This document shows, one piece after another, positions 61,401-64,000 of a DNA stretch of 64,000 nt; position 1 is the stretch's first letter; each line of letters begins with the position of its first letter. The notes under the pieces are model-generated. The model was not told the origin of the DNA. It made no database searches and saw nothing but the letters and a program-made list of their open reading frames with translations. Where the stretch lies: assembly GCA_963772335.1 (NCBI GenBank), contig CAVYXF010000015.1:62001-126000 (forward strand). Reading direction: 5' to 3'. The stretch is from CAVYXF01 sp963772335. Lineage in GTDB: Bacteria > Pseudomonadota > Alphaproteobacteria > Rhizobiales > Rhodomicrobiaceae. Both the position numbers and the translations under genes were made by a program.

Positions 61401-61670
61401 CAGCCCGCCATCGCCCGTCGACTGTGACACGATGTAGAGCATGTCATCAACGCCGTTCACCTCCTGCTCGAGCGGCGCTGCGACGGTCGCCGCGATCACA
61501 TCGGCCGCGGCGCCGGGATAGGTCGCGACGATGTTGACGGTGGGCGGAGCGATCTCGGGATATTCGGCGATCGGCAGAGCACGCTGGGAGATGAAGCCGA
61601 TAATGGTGATCAGCACCGCAAGAACGGTCGCAAAGATCGGCCGGTCGATGAAGAAGCGTGAGAACGGCAT
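58446..61670 (-). CDS. RND efflux pump inner-membrane subunit (AcrB/MexB, HAE1 family)
   Basis: 1074 residues, twelve membrane helices and two large periplasmic loops. The start FFIDRPIFATVLAVLITIIG is the HAE1 signature, GIVVDDAIVVVENVER in helix 4 carries the proton-relay Asp pair, and AAKNAILIVEFAKQ with its Lys in helix 10. It extrudes drugs, detergents or natural toxins with the adaptor encoded 24 bases upstream. No outer-membrane TolC-like channel gene is beside it, so it must borrow one. The C-terminal tail (about 1035-1074) is soluble. Confidence 0.94.
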   Translation of the reverse strand: MPFSRFFIDRPIFATVLAVLITIIGFISQRALPIAEYPEIAPPTVNIVATYPGAAADVIAATVAAPLEQEVNGVDDMLYIVSQSTGDGGLSINVVFKPGTDIDQAQVLVQNRVAVAEPRLPEEVRRLGISVRKASPDLMMVVHMISPDGSRTQQYISNYATLYVKDVLARVDGVGDVRVFGARDYSMRIWLDPDRVAARNLTAGDVVAALQAANLQVAAGSINQAPATSPGAFTLAVQTLGRLEAPEQFGDIVVATGGDGAVVRLRDIGRVELGAQDYNINAYLNNKIATAIVIFQRPGSNALATSDAIINQMDQLKADFPPGVTYSVVYNPTEFIRFSVDAVVRTLEEAVVLVALVVVLFLQTWRAAIIPILAIPVSLIGTFTVMAAVGISFNTLSLFGLVLAIGIVVDDAIVVVENVERYLAAGLSPREAARKTMDEVGFALIAIALVLIAVFLPTAFITGLQGSFYKQFAITIAASTAISCIVSLTLSPALAALLLRPHNHDEQRGILYTLGAPLRWFFAGFNWVFTRFSAGYGAATARFVRLGLIMVLLYGGLLFITYRYLASTPTGLIPQLDRAYFIAVFNLPPGSTLDRTDAVIRKAGDLIITQPGVRDAVAFAGFDGGTFTNAPNAGVIFIALKDFDEREKEGLTKDQILGELRKKMFGISEAFAFVLEPPSVPGIGTGGGLKGYVQDRAGRGLPALEQATWAVAGTAMQTPGFTQSFTQFNTRTPQIYADIDRTKAEQLGVPISRVFEALSIYMGSAFVNDFNILGRTYRVTAQADNPYRLSLRDVANLKTRSNSGEMVPLGSVATFRDTTGPYRVPRYNLYPAAEVQVALAPGFSSGQGLGAMEKIAAEKLPSGFGWEWTEIALQEKLAGNTAFIAFGLGVLFVFLLLSALYESWLLPLAVILIVPMCILAAMIGVTFRGLDRNILVEIGLVVLVGLAAKNAILIVEFAKQAEENGKSRYDAAVEAARTRLRPIVMTSMAFILGVVPLVFASGAGAEMRQSLGTAVFAGMLGVTLFGLIFTPTFYVLSRGVTASDGVPARLARRMGLARGEPVPAPESEVSQAAE

Positions 61671-61694
61671 GGGCTCGCCCCTATCTTCCGAACG

Positions 61695-62852
61695 TTATCT
61701 GGATGCGGTGGTGTTCGGCGCAGGCTGAATCTCGCTAGGCTGCGGATTGACTTTTGCGCCGGGCCGCACCGCCGGATTGGCGAGGCCATTGACGACGACC
61801 TGGTCGTCGGGATTGAGGCCCTTCTCGATCACCCGCAGGCCATCGACGATTGTGCCAAGCTTTACCGGGGCGGGCTTGATGACATTGTCAGGTCCGACCA
61901 TGAATACGATCTTGCTCGCCTGATCCGAAATGACCGCGCCATCGGGCACCAAGAGCGCATCGACCTCGCCGCCGAACAGCTGCAGCCGCCCGAACAGGCC
62001 GGGCTGCAGGAGATCGCCCTTGTTCTCAATGATGGCCCGGCCGCGCAGCGTTCCCGAGCGTGTGCTGAGCTGATTGTCGACAAAGTTCATCCTGCCTTCG
62101 TGGGTGAACTTGTCTTCATCGGCGAGCTTGATGCGCACCGGATTGTTCACTTCGCGGGAGGAGGCACGCTCGCCGGACATGTAGAGGCGCGCGTAACGCA
62201 GGAAATCGGATTCGGAGATGTCAAAGACGAAATGGATCGGGTCCTGCGAAACGATGGTGGAGAGCAGTGTTGTCGTGGCGGCCTGTCCGCCGGCGATCAG
62301 ATTGCCAACATCCACCTTCCGGTCCGAGATGCGCCCGGCGATCGGGGCACGGACCTCGGTCCATTCCAGATTGAGCTCCGCTGTACGCACTGCGGTCTGT
62401 GCCGCCTGAAGCTGTGCCTGCGTGGTCGAGAGGGTCTGCTTGCGCTGATCGAACACCTGATCGCTGATCGCACCGGTCCTGGCCAGCGGCTCGGCACGCT
62501 GCAGATCGGTCGAGGCGAACTGAACCAATGCCTGCGTGCGCGCAACCTCGGCCTTGGCGCTGTCGACGGCCAGCGTATAAGGCCGCTGATCAAGGGTGAA
62601 AAGGAGGTCGCCTTCCTTGACGATCTGACCGTCCTTGAAATGGATCTTCTCGATGAATCCGGAAACGCGGGCCCGCACTTCCACCGTATTCACCGCCTCG
62701 AACCGACCTGAATACTCGTCCCAGCGGGTGATCCGTTTGGCAAGGGGCTTGGCGACCGCCACCGGAATAGCCTGCGGCGCTTGGGCCTCAGCCGGGATCG
62801 GTGTGCCGAAAAGGATAATGCCGATTACGGGCCAGAGGGCTGACGATCTCAT
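61695..62852 (-). CDS. RND efflux periplasmic adaptor (AcrA/MexA family)
   Basis: 385 residues: signal peptide (1-23, cut after AEA), then the membrane-fusion protein layout: lipoyl half (VEVRARVSGFIEKIHFKDGQIVKEGDLLF), alpha hairpin (about 105-165), second lipoyl half (WTEVRAPIAGRISDRKVDVGNLI) and beta barrel. No lipobox cysteine, so it is probably not lipid-anchored. ATG 62852 is preceded by GGGGAG. It opens the two-gene pump operon; no TetR repressor is adjacent, unlike many AcrAB systems. Confidence 0.93.
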   Translation of the reverse strand: MRSSALWPVIGIILFGTPIPAEAQAPQAIPVAVAKPLAKRITRWDEYSGRFEAVNTVEVRARVSGFIEKIHFKDGQIVKEGDLLFTLDQRPYTLAVDSAKAEVARTQALVQFASTDLQRAEPLARTGAISDQVFDQRKQTLSTTQAQLQAAQTAVRTAELNLEWTEVRAPIAGRISDRKVDVGNLIAGGQAATTTLLSTIVSQDPIHFVFDISESDFLRYARLYMSGERASSREVNNPVRIKLADEDKFTHEGRMNFVDNQLSTRSGTLRGRAIIENKGDLLQPGLFGRLQLFGGEVDALLVPDGAVISDQASKIVFMVGPDNVIKPAPVKLGTIVDGLRVIEKGLNPDDQVVVNGLANPAVRPGAKVNPQPSEIQPAPNTTASR

Positions 62853-63081
62853 GCAATCTCCCCATTCGAACCGATATGCACGCAGGGTCCGCGCCGGCCG
62901 ACGATGCCCAGCCCGGGAGCCCGAAAGTAGCACAGCCTGCACTTTCGTAAACGGGATGAATTGTACGTTATCGTCTTATTTTGCGCCCAACGCACGGAGT
63001 TACCCGCTGAAATTCCGGCGGCAAGCGGAGCGATCGCACATCAAACGGCGGTGAAAGCGGCGTTCTGGCGTGACCCGCGGC

Positions 63082-63108
63082 TGCCCTCTCCCGAAAAAGG
63101 AGAGGGCA
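63082..63108 (-). terminator. hairpin after dps, CTCTCC-type
   Basis: Perfect 10-base stem TGCCCTCTCC (63082-63091) and GGAGAGGGCA (63099-63108) with loop CGAAAAA. It lies 70 bases after the dps stop. No U-run follows, so it may be a relic of the CTCTCCC palindrome family rather than a true terminator. Confidence 0.5.
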
Positions 63109-63178
63109 TATGAGACATCGCGTTATTGCAGGAATTTTCGGCGTTGCGGGCGGCGCCCGTCATGCACGCCGCGGCTGC

Positions 63179-63697
63179 TCAGTCGACGGCTTTGCGCGTT
63201 GCCTCATAGAGGAACCAGATGCGCTTTTCCGTCTCGTCAATCCAGTTCTCAAGCAGGCTCGCGCTGGCTACATCGCCGTGCTCGTCGCATACCTCATGGG
63301 TTTCACGCATGAACTGCGCAAGCTGCATATTGTCTTCGCGCAGCTCGGCCAGCATGTCCTGCGGCGTCACGTAATCGGCATCATTGTCCGAAATCCGCTG
63401 CAGCCTTGCGATATGCCCAATCGAGCGCAGCGTCGTGCCGCCGACCTTGCGTGCGCGCTCGGCCATGTCGTCGGTCATCTCGAAAATCTCGTCCCCCTGC
63501 TCATCGAGCAACAGGTGATAATCGCGGAAGTGCGGCCCGGACATATGCCAGTGAAAATTCTTGGTCTTCAGATAGAGCGCATAGGTGTCCGCAAGCAGAG
63601 TGGTAAGGGCGGCGGCGATATCCTTCGTCGCGTTCTCTCCCAGAGCTGTCGGCGTCTTCAGCGGTGCGGTCTGTCTTGACTTTGCATCATCTGCCAT
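63179..63697 (-). CDS. dps: Dps-family ferritin-like DNA-protection protein
   Basis: 172 residues, a four-helix bundle forming dodecamers that store iron and protect DNA. The ferroxidase residues at the dimer interface are present in NFHWHMSGPHFRDYHLLLDEQGDEIFEMTDDMAER. The Lys-containing N-terminal tail (MADDAKSRQTAPLK) is of the kind that binds DNA. It is followed by the efflux operon on the same strand but separated by a hairpin and about 300 bases. Confidence 0.93.
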   Translation of the reverse strand: MADDAKSRQTAPLKTPTALGENATKDIAAALTTLLADTYALYLKTKNFHWHMSGPHFRDYHLLLDEQGDEIFEMTDDMAERARKVGGTTLRSIGHIARLQRISDNDADYVTPQDMLAELREDNMQLAQFMRETHEVCDEHGDVASASLLENWIDETEKRIWFLYEATRKAVD

Positions 63698-64000
63698 GAG
63701 CTATTCCTTTCCTCGCGCGGGTGGAATGGGGCGGTTCTGTCCTTCACAATAGGATCTCGGCCGCGATCTGGCGCCCACTCGCGGCAGTACACTTTACTCC
63801 GCTGAGCCCGCGAGCCCTTGACTAAATTGACGCTGATTTGCTCCGCATAGCCGTAATCAGCCGCCGAACACGGCGGCGGCGGGTTGGTTCCGTCGCTGAG
63901 GCGCGTCTCGGGCCCGCTATTGCGGGGCGCTATGCGTGAGATCTGCCGTGATGCGAGCGGCCTGGCGTCTGGATCTCAGATCCGGCGCCAGCTTGCCAAA
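63698..64000. other. 303 bases upstream of dps to window end, no gene seen
   Basis: Contains the dps promoter region, but no -35/-10 pair or OxyR-like site could be picked out with confidence. No open frame with protein-like character and no RNA gene recognised. Confidence 0.4.

Noticed and set aside
1..64000. tRNA, rRNA, insertion sequences, prophage and CRISPR loci
   Set aside because: No transposase, integrase, cas gene, cloverleaf-like sequence or rRNA stretch was recognised on either strand; a covariance-model search could still find a small RNA.

Overview
The window looks like chromosomal DNA of a high-GC alphaproteobacterium, probably of the order Hyphomicrobiales (Rhizobiales). The evidence is the gene order glyA-nrdR-ribD-ribE-ribBA-ribH-nusB-thiL, an mprF/lpiA-acvB pair, a caspase-SUMF1 surface protein, ribose-type ABC transporters and several intergenic palindrome families typical of that order. 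I saw no rRNA, tRNA, CRISPR array, transposase or prophage. Genus is not decidable from reading alone.

Layout. 1-1.3 kb: end of a chemotaxis operon (cheY, cheR). 1.3-4.7 kb: LysM envelope protein, M48 membrane protease, DsbA-like oxidoreductase. 4.7-9.8 kb, minus strand: a group 3b-type cytosolic [NiFe] hydrogenase operon (beta, cNMP-binding protein, gamma, delta, alpha, maturation protease). Its beta subunit carries an apparent one-base frameshift near 8992, and an FNR/FixK-like box lies upstream. 9.9-12.3 kb: nitronate monooxygenase and an OmpA-type protein. 12.7-16.6 kb: a tight operon of a four-repeat DUF4399 protein, a single DUF4399 protein, and a caspase-fold/SUMF1 protein whose catalytic Cys is Ser. 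This is the least explained set of genes in the window. 16.9-18.2 kb: membrane class III nucleotide cyclase.

18.3-23.7 kb: a sulfur module made of a Crp/Fnr regulator, a near-perfect operator palindrome, DUF2892, two half-size YeeE/YedE transporters, a persulfide-dioxygenase-like MBL hydrolase, a rhodanese-like/SQR fusion and a TauE exporter. Together they fit uptake, oxidation and export of sulfide or thiosulfate sulfur. 23.7-29 kb: YbjQ protein, MprF and AcvB (synthesis and hydrolysis of aminoacyl-phosphatidylglycerol), and a YSC84-type protein. 29.1-29.4 kb: a palindrome next to the broken 5' end of a dienelactone hydrolase gene.

29.4-45.2 kb: a carbohydrate locus with an SMP-30 lactonase, two ribose-type ABC importers, a Gfo/Idh/MocA dehydrogenase, a pyruvyl transferase-like protein, a class III aminotransferase and a DUF4214 glycosidase. 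It has no regulator gene, but operator-like repeats stand in front of several genes. 45.3-47.5 kb: DUF2147, A-type Fe-S carrier, EamA transporter. 47.7-54.5 kb: glyA to thiL, with a RibBA whose cyclohydrolase half lacks its zinc cysteines (a RibBX type). 54.8-57.1 kb: H+-pyrophosphatase with a repeat element and a strong terminator. 57.3-64 kb: membrane protein, OsmC protein, RND efflux pump with adaptor, and Dps.
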